DNA of 64,000 nucleotides, taken from CBDUQI01 sp965369325. Lineage in GTDB: Bacteria; Pseudomonadota; Gammaproteobacteria; Steroidobacterales; JBCBZW01. This document shows positions 8,034 to 16,432 of the stretch, in pieces. The first letter of the stretch is position 1. Each line of letters starts with the position of its first letter. The notes under the pieces were generated by a model. It was not told the DNA's origin, made no database searches, and was given only the letters and a program-made list of their open reading frames with translations. Location of the stretch: assembly GCA_965369325.1 (NCBI GenBank), contig CBDUQI010000002.1, positions 18,374 to 82,373 on the forward strand, in the 5' to 3' direction. The translations under genes and the position numbers were made by a program.

Positions 8034-8372
8034 ATGGCAAAACCAACTGAACTTGCGCAAAAATATATGGATGCCTTTTTCGGCCGGCAGCCATTAGAAA
8101 GCATGGAGGTGATCTTTGCTGAAAACCTAATATTCGAAGGTCCGTTTCAACAAACGACAAGCGCAAGGGCTTACCTGGAATCTCTTAAGAGGAATCCTCC
8201 AGTTGATGTAAGTTTCGAAACGGAGGCGGTTTTTGAGAGCGAGAATATGGCGTGCTTTATATATCAATTTTCAAAGCCGGGAGTGAAGACAAGGATGGTT
8301 CAAACGTTTGAGGTCAACGATGGCAAGATATCAAAAATAAAGCTGGTTTTTGACACCAATGCATTCACATAG
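8034..8372 (+). CDS. NTF2-like (SnoaL-type) small protein
   Basis: A 112-residue protein with the pattern of an NTF2/SnoaL-like cone fold: an opening helix (ELAQKYMDAFFGRQP), the FAENLIFEGPF strand, and the closing FEVNDGKISKIKLVFD pair that is typical of this family. Members are small enzymes or binding proteins with a pocket; the ligand cannot be predicted. Codon use is rich in A/T (AAA, ATA, TTT), clearly different from the genes beyond 8522, so it looks transferred. The sequence just after it, from ATAGCAAGG at 8369 to GTTAGGG at 8416, resembles a degenerate attC site. Confidence 0.85.
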   Translation: MAKPTELAQKYMDAFFGRQPLESMEVIFAENLIFEGPFQQTTSARAYLESLKRNPPVDVSFETEAVFESENMACFIYQFSKPGVKTRMVQTFEVNDGKISKIKLVFDTNAFT

Positions 8373-8425
8373 CAAGGCGGCCGTGGCGTGCCGCGCGGCT
8401 CCATTGCGCGTTAGGGATCAAGCCA

Positions 8426-8521
8426 ATGCGCCAAGCAATTTTGGTTGGTATGTTTGTCTTCCAGCCGTCGTTGGCCCTGGCGTGTTCCGTGTGCGGCTCA
8501 CGGCACCCTCTGCGGTCACGG
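8426..8521 (+). pseudogene. 5' remnant of a signal-peptide gene, cut by the MocR gene
   Basis: The ATG at 8426 follows AGGGA by eight bases, and the first residues read MRQAILVGMFVFQPSLALAC, then SVCGS. This is a textbook export signal ending in a cysteine motif common in small periplasmic proteins. The frame then runs into the antisense of the MocR regulator gene, whose stop codon starts at 8522, and it loses protein character. I read this as the first 30 or so codons of a gene whose remainder was lost at a recombination junction near 8510-8521. The frame stays open to 8755, so a chimeric product is possible but unlikely. Confidence 0.4.
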
Positions 8522-9967
8522 CTAGCGCCCCGCCAGATAGTGGGTGATCGCGCCCAGCCGCTCGACGGCATCTTCCAGCGCCGGCGACCAGGGGTGTCCG
8601 TAACTCAGGCGAATAAATTGACGGAAGCGGCGGTCCGGGGAGTAAATCTCGCCGGGCGAGATGCTGATGCCGGCTTCCAGCGCCTGGGCGAACAGCGTGC
8701 GCGAATCCACCCCGGGCAGTTCCAGCCACAACACGCCGCCGCCGCACGGCCGTGAGGCGCGGGTGTTGGCGGGGAAGTGTTGTCCCACCAGGCTCTGCAT
8801 GATCTCGCAATTACGTTTGAGTACTGGGCGCAGCGCTTTTAGATGGCGATCGTAATCGCCACTGGCAAGATACGAACTCAGCGTAAGCTGTTGCAGCAGC
8901 CCGGAGGAGCAGGAGATGGTGCGCTTCAGCCGTTCGGCTTGCTCGCGATAGCGGCCGGGCACCAGCCAGCCGATGCGATAACCGGGCGCCGCGGTTTTGG
9001 AGAACGAGCCGCAGGTAAGCACCAGACCTTTGCGGGAAAATACCTGCGCGGGCTTCGGTCGGATGCCACTAAACAGCAGCTCGCCGTAAACATCGTCTTC
9101 AATCAGCGCGATATCGCGCGCCTCCAGCATGTCCACCAGTTGTTCGCGATGCTGGTCGCTGGTGCAAGAGCCCAGTGGATTGTTTAGCGCGGAGGAAAAT
9201 ATGCAGGCCTTTACCTGGTGGCGGGCTAACGCGGTCTCCAGCGCGGGTAACTCAATGCCCTCGCGTGCGCAGGTGTCAATCTCCAGCGCCAGCATGCCAA
9301 GGTTTTCGATCAGCTCCAGGATGCCGGGGTAGCTGGGCGATTCCACCGCAATCACATCGCCTGAGCTTGCCACCGACATCAGTGCCAGCGACAGCGCCTC
9401 TTGCCCGCCGTTGGTAATAATCAGCTCGTCCGGCTCCAGGCTCCCGCCCAGATCCAGATGCCGGTACGCCAGCTGGCGTTTGAGCGTCGGCTCGCCGTTG
9501 AGCGGGGCGTACCCGATGCTGCGTTCTTCGGCCCTGGCCATCACCCGCTTCATGGTGCGGTGCAGGCTTTTGCCGACCGGTTTGGCCATAGAGGGGTTGG
9601 CAATGCCCAGCGGCACTACACCGCGCTGGTGAATGCCGTCGTACACCTGCTCGATCAGGCTGCGGCAGCGCACCTGTTGGGGTTCAAAGCGGCTGGCACC
9701 GTTGCGCCCGGCGCGCACTAAGCGGTTCTCGCGGATGGCTCGCACGTAATAACCAGATTGCGGGCGCGCCTGTACGCGCCCCTGTCGCTCCAGCTCCAGA
9801 TAGGCCTGTTTAACGGTGGGAATACTCACTCGCAACTGCGTACTCAATCGTCTCAACGAGGGTAGTCTGTCCCCAGGGCGCAGCGCGCCAGAGCCGATAT
9901 TGTCATTGATCAGGTCTATAACCTGTTGATATAAAAAAGTATCTGCGCGACGATCGACAGCTAGCAT
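8522..9967 (-). CDS. MocR-type GntR regulator with aminotransferase domain
   Basis: A 481-residue protein. Residues about 1-75 form a GntR winged helix-turn-helix (FLYQQVIDLINDNIGSGALR, PSLRRLSTQLRVSIPTVKQA). Residues about 110-480 form a class I/II PLP-dependent aminotransferase fold, with the TNGGQEALSL pocket segment and the PLP lysine in SFSKTAAPGYRIGW (about residue 324). This is the MocR/PdxR/GabR architecture: the aminotransferase part binds PLP and an amine or vitamer effector and controls DNA binding. It is transcribed divergently from the EamA exporter at 10077 with 109 bases between them, the classic arrangement for a regulator and its target. No pdxST or gab genes are present in the window, so the effector may be an exported amino acid or amine. 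Confidence 0.95.
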   Translation of the reverse strand: MLAVDRRADTFLYQQVIDLINDNIGSGALRPGDRLPSLRRLSTQLRVSIPTVKQAYLELERQGRVQARPQSGYYVRAIRENRLVRAGRNGASRFEPQQVRCRSLIEQVYDGIHQRGVVPLGIANPSMAKPVGKSLHRTMKRVMARAEERSIGYAPLNGEPTLKRQLAYRHLDLGGSLEPDELIITNGGQEALSLALMSVASSGDVIAVESPSYPGILELIENLGMLALEIDTCAREGIELPALETALARHQVKACIFSSALNNPLGSCTSDQHREQLVDMLEARDIALIEDDVYGELLFSGIRPKPAQVFSRKGLVLTCGSFSKTAAPGYRIGWLVPGRYREQAERLKRTISCSSGLLQQLTLSSYLASGDYDRHLKALRPVLKRNCEIMQSLVGQHFPANTRASRPCGGGVLWLELPGVDSRTLFAQALEAGISISPGEIYSPDRRFRQFIRLSYGHPWSPALEDAVERLGAITHYLAGR

Positions 9968-10076
9968 GACGGCCTCAACTGTGTATGTTCCGTTTTCAGT
10001 TTTCTGAATCTGTTATAGCGCCAGAATGCCGCTACAGTCAATCCTGTCTTTAGGCCTGAGCAGGAGGGATGCACGG

Positions 10077-10976
10077 GTGAACAACGTGGCTCTCTACCTG
10101 TTGACGGTGCTCGCCTGGGGTACTAGCTGGTTCGCGATTGAGTTCCAACTGGGCGAAGTGCCGCCCACGGTGTCGATTTGCTACCGCTATTTGATCGCAG
10201 CAGCGGCATTGTTTATGTGGTGCCGCGCACGCGGGTTAAACCTATCGTTCCCGCGCGCCGCGCACGCACGCTTTGCGTTGCTTGGAACGTTGATGTTCGG
10301 CTTGAACTACATCGCCGCCTATTGGGCGCAGGTGTACATAAGCTCTGCCATGAACGCTATCGTATTCTCCTCAATGCTGTGGCTGAATATTCTGAACGCA
10401 CGCGCCTGGTTCAAGGTAAAGATCGAGTCGCACGTCTACCTTGGCGCCAGCCTGGGTGTGATCGGTCTGGCAATCCTGTTCTGGCCGCAGCTGCGCGACG
10501 CGCAATGGGGTGCGGCCGCGCCCATCGGTATTCTTATTTCGTTTTCCGGCGCGATGCTCGCCTCCTGGGGCAACATGGTGTCGCAGAGCTCGCAGGCCAG
10601 GGGACTGCCGGTGGTGCAGTCCAATGCATATGGCATGTTGTACGCGTCTATTCTCACCGGGGTGATCGCGCTGCTCAGCGGGGATCAGTTCAGCTTCGAA
10701 TGGACCTTCTCCTATGTCGCCTCGTTGCTGTATCTGGCGTTGTTCGCCTCGGTGATCGCGTTTGGTGCTTACCTCACATTGCTGGGACGCATTGGTGCGC
10801 ATCGCTCCGGCTATATCGTGGTGGTGTTCCCGGTGGTTGCACTAATTCTATCGACGTTGTTTGAGGGCCTGTCGTTGCGCCCGACGGTATTGATCGGTGT
10901 CGCTTTTACGCTGCTTGGCAATGTCATGATTTTGCGTGGCAACCGGGCGGCCGTGCGGGCGGAAGCAAAAGCGTAA
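10077..10976 (+). CDS. EamA/DMT family transporter
   Basis: A 299-residue inner-membrane protein with about ten transmembrane helices in two EamA halves (for example LLTVLAWGTSWFAIEFQLGE at the start and LLYLALFASVIAFGAYLTLL in the second half). The GTG at 10077 is chosen because AGGAGGG lies eight bases upstream and the protein then starts directly with the first helix; the frame is open to 10026. Drug/metabolite transporters of this group (RhaT/YdcZ/RarD type) usually export amino acids or metabolites. The divergent MocR regulator suggests induction by an amine, amino acid or vitamer. Confidence 0.93.
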   Translation: MNNVALYLLTVLAWGTSWFAIEFQLGEVPPTVSICYRYLIAAAALFMWCRARGLNLSFPRAAHARFALLGTLMFGLNYIAAYWAQVYISSAMNAIVFSSMLWLNILNARAWFKVKIESHVYLGASLGVIGLAILFWPQLRDAQWGAAAPIGILISFSGAMLASWGNMVSQSSQARGLPVVQSNAYGMLYASILTGVIALLSGDQFSFEWTFSYVASLLYLALFASVIAFGAYLTLLGRIGAHRSGYIVVVFPVVALILSTLFEGLSLRPTVLIGVAFTLLGNVMILRGNRAAVRAEAKA

Positions 10977-11141
10977 GCACAGGGCGGTTGCGTATCATGC
11001 AGCAACCTGCTGCCCAGCAGGCGCGCGGCGCGCGCGGCGTATTCAGGCTAAGATGGCGGCAGCGCAAAACAGCCACGCGCCCCCCAACGTCGCGGCCGCT
11101 GCGAAGACATCGGCCAATCGAATTGCCAACATCAGAGCTCA

Positions 11142-12560
11142 GTGCTGCACCGGATACTTAAAACTTTATCGCTTTTGCTGCTGCTTAGCGCCTGCGCCGG
11201 GCCCGCACCACCGCCCATCCCGCATGTGGATATGCAGGGTTTGCCGGATGCCGTGTCCTCGCAACTTAACGCCAGCCTGCAGCAAAGTGCGGCCGCACGG
11301 GCAGGCTCCGAACAGTTTGCGGCCGTCAACGGCACCCTGGCGATGCAACTTCATGTGTACGGGTTTTTGCCGCAGGCGCTTGTGTGTTATGAGCGCGCAC
11401 TATCGGCCCGTCCGGAGACCTTCGACTGGCATTACCTGCGCGCAGATGTGCTGGCCCGTCTGGGCCACGCGCAGCAGGCACAGGCCGCGTTTAACGACGC
11501 ACTGGTGCGCGCGCCTGACAACCTGGATGCGCACCTGCGAATAGCGGATCTCAGGCTCAATGCCGGCGATGCCGCCGGTGCGCTGGTGACGCTGGGCAAC
11601 GTTGGCCACGAGCAATACCCGCAGGCGACGACGCAGTTTCTGTTGGGTCGGGCCAGGCATATGCTGGGCGATCACACCGTCGCCCGTGATCACCTGAGTA
11701 ACGCGCTGAGCCAACGCGGTTCGTTCGGCGCCGGGCACTATGCGCTGGCCAACGTTTATCGTGCGTTGGGCGAGGATGCGTTGGCCCGTGCGCAGTTGAG
11801 CAAGTTTGAATCTGTGCGCAACGTCAAGTTACTGCTGGACCCTCGGATGCGTGCGCAGCTCTCTGCGATGGTTGCCAGCGACCGGCGCGACGTGCTGGAG
11901 GCAACCACTCACGCTAGCAAGGGCGAGATACAAAAGGCGATTGCGGCCTATCTGCGGGCGAGTGCTACCGATCCGGACAACGCCAACACGCATGCCTCGC
12001 TGGTGGGGTTGTACGCGCTGGCAGGCGAGGTCGAGCGCGCGCAGGAACACTTCCAGCGGGCGAGCGAGCTAACTCACGCGTTGCCGCGGGCATACGCGAA
12101 CATGGGGTTGGCATACGCGCGCAGTGGGCAAACCGAAGCGGCGGTAGAGCGATATCGCCAGGCGGTACAGCTGGAGCCGCACGACCCACAATTGAGTGCG
12201 ACTTACGCCAACACCCTGGAGCGCAGTGGTGCGCTGGAGGCAGCTATCGCGGAGCATCAGCGGATGCTCACTAACGAGCCGGCGGCCGGGCCCACCCGTG
12301 TCGCGCTGATTCGACTACAGGGTGCGCGCGGCCGACATTCGCAGGTTCAAGTCTTGTTGGCGCAAAGTCGTGCGCTGGCAGACGCCTGGACCGTACCGGC
12401 GTTGCGCCAGGGGGCGACACAGGCCCTCGCATCAGGCGATGTCACGGCCGCCGTTTCGTTGTTAGAAGAGGCGGCCGCGCTGGCCGGTGCGCGCGGCGAG
12501 CACGCCAACCTCGCCGGCGCAAACGCAGAGCTCCTGCGAATTCAGGCAGGCCAGCAATGA
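11142..12560 (+). CDS. TPR lipoprotein, first gene of Cluster A
   Basis: A 472-residue protein from a GTG start. The signal LLLLLSACAGPAPPP contains a lipobox LSAC (Cys about residue 18), so it is expected to be lipid-anchored in the envelope. The rest is made of about ten TPR units (for example AVERYRQAVQLEPHDPQLSA, AAFNDALVRAPDNLDAHL). TPR arrays bind other proteins and have no catalysis of their own. The stop overlaps the ATG of the CRTAC1 gene by four bases (ATGA), so translation is probably coupled and the two products likely work together. The same TPR-CRTAC1 pairing recurs at 26392/28189. Confidence 0.92.
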   Translation: MLHRILKTLSLLLLLSACAGPAPPPIPHVDMQGLPDAVSSQLNASLQQSAAARAGSEQFAAVNGTLAMQLHVYGFLPQALVCYERALSARPETFDWHYLRADVLARLGHAQQAQAAFNDALVRAPDNLDAHLRIADLRLNAGDAAGALVTLGNVGHEQYPQATTQFLLGRARHMLGDHTVARDHLSNALSQRGSFGAGHYALANVYRALGEDALARAQLSKFESVRNVKLLLDPRMRAQLSAMVASDRRDVLEATTHASKGEIQKAIAAYLRASATDPDNANTHASLVGLYALAGEVERAQEHFQRASELTHALPRAYANMGLAYARSGQTEAAVERYRQAVQLEPHDPQLSATYANTLERSGALEAAIAEHQRMLTNEPAAGPTRVALIRLQGARGRHSQVQVLLAQSRALADAWTVPALRQGATQALASGDVTAAVSLLEEAAALAGARGEHANLAGANAELLRIQAGQQ

Positions 12561-14290
12561 GCGACGCGCCTGGCATACGCGTCGCAGGCGCCAGCGTTTT
12601 TCTGCTGGCGCTGGCCGCGTGCAACGCCCCACCTGATGAGCCTCATCAGCCTGCCACGCAGTACTTTAGCGATGTCACCGATGCTGTCGGGCTGGCGTTC
12701 ACCCATTTCTCCGGCGTAAGCGGCCAGTATTACTTCAGCGAGATTATGGGCGCCGGTGGCGCGCTGCTGGATTACGACCGCGATGGCGATCTGGACATCT
12801 ATCTACTGCAAGGAGTTAGGCCACCGGACACCTTGCCCGATGCGCTGGTGTTCGATCCGCCCCGGCGGCCAGGCAACCGCCTGATGCAAAATCAGCTTTT
12901 TCCCCGAGGCCAGCTCCGGTTCGAAGACGTGACCGATGCCAGTGGCACCAACAACGCGCTCGGCGACGGCATGGGCATCGCGGTTGGGGATATCGACAAC
13001 GATGGGTTTGACGATATCTATCTGGCCAACTTCGGCCCCAATGTGCTGCTGAAAAACACAGGCGACGGCCGCTTCACCGATGTGACCGCAGCGGCCGGCG
13101 TGCAGGATGATCGCTGGAGCAGCAGTGCTGCTTTTGTGGACTACGATCTGGATGGCGATCTGGATTTGTTCCTCGCCAGCTACGTCTCCTTTCAGTACGC
13201 TCTGAATAAACGTTGCAACGGTGCCGGCGGCCAACGCGATTACTGCACGCCGCTTAACTATCAGCCATTGAGCGATCGCCTGTTTCGCAACGACGGCCAC
13301 GGCACCTTCGAAGATGTGACGCTGAGCGCGGGAATTGCCGGCGCCCGTGGTTCTGGCCTGGGTGTCCTCGGTGCTGACTTTAACGGTGACGGCTGGCCGG
13401 ACATCTACGTAGCCAACGACGGGCGACCCAATGTTTTGTGGATAAACCAGACCGACGGCCGCTTTGAAGATGCTGCCCTGATGGCTGGCGTGGCCTACAA
13501 CGCCAACGGTGCCGCCGAGGCTAGCATGGGCGTGGCGGCGGGCGACTTTGACGGCGATGGCGATGAAGACCTGTTCATGACTCATCTGGCCAACGAAACC
13601 AACACGCTTTACCTAAACGATGGGGCGGCCGGGTTCGTGGACGCCACCGCACCTCTGCAACTTGGCCTCCCCAGTCTGCCCTACACCGGCTTTGGCACCC
13701 GGTGGCTCGACTACCAGAACGATGGTGCGCCGGATCTGTTTGTGGTCAACGGCGCAGTGACGTTGGAAATCTCACAGCAGGGTGAACCCTTCCCCTACCG
13801 TCAGCCTGATCAGTTATTTCTTAACCACCGCGGCGAAGGGTTCGCCGTGGTGGCCGCACCGGCTGGTGCGCCGCCGGCGCAGATGCGGGTCGGCCGCGGG
13901 CTCGCTAGCGGTGATGTGGATGGTGATGGCGATACCGATCTGCTGGTCACCAACAACAACGGGCCCGCGCAACTGCTGCTGAACAATCAGTCCGATGGCA
14001 ACTACTGGTTGGCAGTGCAGGTGCAGGGCGTAGCGGCCAACCGTAATGCTTATGGTGCGCGCGTGGCATTGGTGCGCCAGGATGGCAGTCGGCTGTGGCG
14101 CCGGGTACACAGCGATGGCAGCTACCTGAGCGCCAGCGATCCACAGTTGTTGTTTGGCTTGGGCCAAGACCCCGCGCATCAGGCGCTAATCGTGCACTGG
14201 CCAGGTGGTGTGCGTGAACAATGGCCCGCCCAAACCCCCAATACACGCGTGACACTGGTGCAGGGCGCTGGCCAGGTTTTGCGGGACTAG
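12557..14290 (+). CDS. CRTAC1 family lipoprotein (FG-GAP/VCBS repeats + ASPIC/UnbV)
   Basis: A 577-residue protein with a lipoprotein signal (FLLALAACNAPP). The body holds seven FG-GAP/VCBS-like calcium-binding loops of the form DxDxDGxxD: DYDRDGDLD, DIDNDGFDD, DYDLDGDLD, DFNGDGWPD, DFDGDGDED, DYQNDGAPD and DVDGDGDTD. Together these should fold as a seven-bladed integrin-like beta-propeller. The C-terminal ~75 residues are an ASPIC/UnbV domain (HSDGSYLSASDPQLLFGLG, HWPGGVREQW). The role of bacterial CRTAC1 proteins is not established; they are calcium-dependent surface or periplasmic proteins. It is very similar in plan to the proteins at 24580 and 28189 (all share an F-G-x-x-W-x-D/N-A/D-G and NGAV region), so these arose by duplication. 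Confidence 0.93.
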   Translation: MSDAPGIRVAGASVFLLALAACNAPPDEPHQPATQYFSDVTDAVGLAFTHFSGVSGQYYFSEIMGAGGALLDYDRDGDLDIYLLQGVRPPDTLPDALVFDPPRRPGNRLMQNQLFPRGQLRFEDVTDASGTNNALGDGMGIAVGDIDNDGFDDIYLANFGPNVLLKNTGDGRFTDVTAAAGVQDDRWSSSAAFVDYDLDGDLDLFLASYVSFQYALNKRCNGAGGQRDYCTPLNYQPLSDRLFRNDGHGTFEDVTLSAGIAGARGSGLGVLGADFNGDGWPDIYVANDGRPNVLWINQTDGRFEDAALMAGVAYNANGAAEASMGVAAGDFDGDGDEDLFMTHLANETNTLYLNDGAAGFVDATAPLQLGLPSLPYTGFGTRWLDYQNDGAPDLFVVNGAVTLEISQQGEPFPYRQPDQLFLNHRGEGFAVVAAPAGAPPAQMRVGRGLASGDVDGDGDTDLLVTNNNGPAQLLLNNQSDGNYWLAVQVQGVAANRNAYGARVALVRQDGSRLWRRVHSDGSYLSASDPQLLFGLGQDPAHQALIVHWPGGVREQWPAQTPNTRVTLVQGAGQVLRD

Positions 14291-14654
14291 CGGCATTTCG
14301 CGCAAACCGATCGCGTTTTGGTTATTGCCGGGCGAGGCGGGTTGAAAACTCTCACGCACCAGTGATCCCAAGCGGAGCGTTGCAAGCGCATGGCTGCGGT
14401 CTTGTTAAGTATTGGAAACTAAGACGGAAGTCGGCCCTACTGCTGGGCGCATTCGGACGCTGCGATGGCGCAAGTGGACAACCGTTGGCGTTTGAAAATT
14501 CGTGCTGCAGTGCGCTCGTGCTGGTGCGGCTCTGAACGCTGTACTAAGATTATGTTACCCACGTTCCTTGGGGAAAACCCGGCGCATTGCCAACCGCAAT
14601 GGCCTGCGCAGGGAGGCGGATAAGGAAAGCACAAAAATTGTCAGGAGGGGAACT
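14291..14654. other. Intergenic control region inside Cluster A
   Basis: No gene is seen in these 364 bases. TAAGATTATGTT at about 14546-14557 offers a possible -10 element for the P-domain gene, with no good -35. This is the only long gap inside Cluster A, so a second promoter here is likely. The right end carries the very strong AGGAGGGG ribosome site of the next gene. Confidence 0.4.
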
Positions 14655-15314
14655 ATGCGATATCTCGTTAAGCGCGCACTTGGGTGTGCACTGTTTGCGA
14701 CGATGCTCATCAGTGGCGGAGCTTTTGCTGCAACCACTGCTTATATTTCCGGCCCGGATCTGGGGCTTGAGATTCCGGATAACAATCCGGACGGCTTGAC
14801 CACCACGCTCACCGTCGATGACACCGGTGTTGTGGGTGATGTGTCGGCAGTTGTTATCAGCGCGGACCACACCTGGGTAGGTGATCTGGTTGTTACGCTG
14901 ACAGCACCTGATGGCACATCGGTGACGCTGATGGATCGTCCGGGCGTCGTCGATGACATCTGTTGCGGTAACGGAGCAGACATCAGTGCCAGCCTGGGCT
15001 TGGTATTCAGCGATTTGATTCCGCTGCCTGCTGAGGGCGCGGGCGCCAACGGTTGTGGAGCAGTCGGCGTTGATTGCGGCCGTGCCTTTGGTCCGGAAAG
15101 TGCGTTGAGCGCACTAGCAGGGGTGGAAGTCTCGGGCGACTGGACCTTGAGCATTTCCGATAATGCGGGTGCCGACGTTGGCACGCTAAACGGCTTTTTC
15201 CTGGTGGTTGAGACGGGCGAGTCTTCTCGCGCGGCCATGCCAATGCCAGCGATTGCCTTACTACTGTTCGCCGGCATCGCCGGTGCAGGCGTAATGCGCC
15301 GCCGCCGCAGCTAG
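14655..15314 (+). CDS. Exported P-domain (proprotein convertase-like) protein with C-terminal sorting-type tail
   Basis: A 219-residue protein; the ATG at 14655 lies six bases behind AGGAGGGG. The signal peptide is MRYLVKRALGCALFATMLIS, then GGAFA. Residues about 30-190 match a P/Homo B domain: LTVDDTGVVGDVSAVVISAD, the HTWVGDLVVTLTAPDGTSVT strand pair, and the end SGDWTLSISDNAGADVGTLN. Such beta-sandwich domains normally accompany subtilisin-like proteases, but no protease is attached here. The last ~25 residues are AMPMPAIALLLFAGIAGAG followed by VMRRRRS: a Pro-containing motif, a hydrophobic helix and an Arg cluster. This is the general plan of PEP-CTERM, GlyGly-CTERM and related surface-sorting signals, although the motif MPMP is not a canonical one. 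A terminator follows. Confidence 0.88.
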   Translation: MRYLVKRALGCALFATMLISGGAFAATTAYISGPDLGLEIPDNNPDGLTTTLTVDDTGVVGDVSAVVISADHTWVGDLVVTLTAPDGTSVTLMDRPGVVDDICCGNGADISASLGLVFSDLIPLPAEGAGANGCGAVGVDCGRAFGPESALSALAGVEVSGDWTLSISDNAGADVGTLNGFFLVVETGESSRAAMPMPAIALLLFAGIAGAGVMRRRRS

Positions 15315-15332
15315 GACAACAACACGTCCTCG

Positions 15333-15365
15333 GAACCCCGTCACTTGTGGCGGGGTTCTGTCTTT
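15333..15365 (+). terminator. Probable Rho-independent terminator
   Basis: GAACCCCG (15333-15340) pairs with CGGGGTTC (15351-15358), with a ten-base loop, followed by the modest T-rich stretch TGTCTTTT. It follows the P-domain gene and may reduce, but need not abolish, read-through into the amidase gene. Confidence 0.75.
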
Positions 15366-15439
15366 TCGGCCTTTGCATGCTATCGTCTCGCGTTGATTAA
15401 TAGCGCTTTTCCCGGCGCCACTATCGAGACCTCCTGCGC

Positions 15440-16432
15440 ATGTACTACGCGGCCGCCTGCCAAACCAACTTTCCCTCACCCGCCGAGCGCTCGGAAATAC
15501 CCGAACGCACACGCCGGATGTGCCAGATTATCGAGCAGACCATCACCGGCTACGAGCCGTTTTTTGATGTTCGACTGTTGGTGTTCCCGGAGTTTGCGCA
15601 TGCCGTGCCGGCGTACCCGACGGCGGCGGAGCTAAGGCGTCGTCTGGCCGTCAGGCTGCCCAATGAGCACACCCAGGCCTACGAAAGGCTGGCGGCAAAG
15701 TACGGCTGCTACATCCAGAGCGGTACTTTTCTGGAAATTGATGATACGTATCCGGATGCGCTCTTTAACACCACGGTGCTGATTGGCCCTGATGGAGTGT
15801 TGAGCAAATACCGTAAGGTGAATACCTGGATCCCGTGGGAGGTGCATACCAGCCCCCACGATATAGAGGGTTACGCGCCCGAGCCGTTCCCGGTAGTCGA
15901 TACTGAGCTCGGTCGTCTTGGTGTGGCGATCTGTTACGACTGGCTATTCCCCGAGACGATTCGGCAAATTGCCTACAACGGCGCCGAAGTGATCATCCGC
16001 GTCTCCGCCTATATGGATCCTTGGGGCACCGCCAGCCCGATGGACTGGTGGACGTTGATTAACCGCACCCGGGCGCTTGAGAATACCGCCTACGTAGTGG
16101 CCTCCAATCAGGCGGCCAGTTTTAAGAACTATCCGCCGTTCAGTTGGCCGGGCGGCAGCATGGTGGTGGATTATGACGGGCGTGTGCTGGCTCAGGCAGA
16201 CCCTGGTCCGGCAGAAAAAGTGGTGGTCGCGCCGATTGACATCAACGCGTTGCGCAGCGAGCGCGCGCGCCGCCGCGGGCACGATATGCGCTCGCATCTG
16301 CGCAGTGAGATTCACACCTACGCCGCGCAGCCGATGCTGGCCCGTGCGGGCGATCAGCCGATTGATATCGACTCGCTCAATGTGCGTATCGCCGAGGCCA
16401 AACAACGTCTGCCGGGGGCGGATGAGCAATGA
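15440..16432 (+). CDS. Nitrilase-superfamily carbon-nitrogen hydrolase
   Basis: A 330-residue protein of the nitrilase/amidase fold. The catalytic triad is visible: Glu in LLVFPEFAHAVP (about residue 51), Lys in SKYRKVNTWIP (about 129) and Cys in VAICYDWLFPETIR (about 164), followed by GAEVIIRVSAYMDPWG and the NRTRALENTAYVVASNQA segment typical of aliphatic amidases and formamidases. It hydrolyses a non-peptide C-N bond of an amide or nitrile; the substrate is unknown. There is no export signal, so it is the only clearly cytoplasmic product of Cluster A. Its stop overlaps the start of the next gene by four bases, so it is translationally coupled to the large TPR/FG-GAP protein. Confidence 0.92.
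   Translation: MYYAAACQTNFPSPAERSEIPERTRRMCQIIEQTITGYEPFFDVRLLVFPEFAHAVPAYPTAAELRRRLAVRLPNEHTQAYERLAAKYGCYIQSGTFLEIDDTYPDALFNTTVLIGPDGVLSKYRKVNTWIPWEVHTSPHDIEGYAPEPFPVVDTELGRLGVAICYDWLFPETIRQIAYNGAEVIIRVSAYMDPWGTASPMDWWTLINRTRALENTAYVVASNQAASFKNYPPFSWPGGSMVVDYDGRVLAQADPGPAEKVVVAPIDINALRSERARRRGHDMRSHLRSEIHTYAAQPMLARAGDQPIDIDSLNVRIAEAKQRLPGADEQ

Noticed and set aside
10178..10864. A 228-codon plus-strand frame inside the EamA gene
   Set aside because: It is a shadow frame of a clear ten-helix transporter and is Arg-rich without domain.
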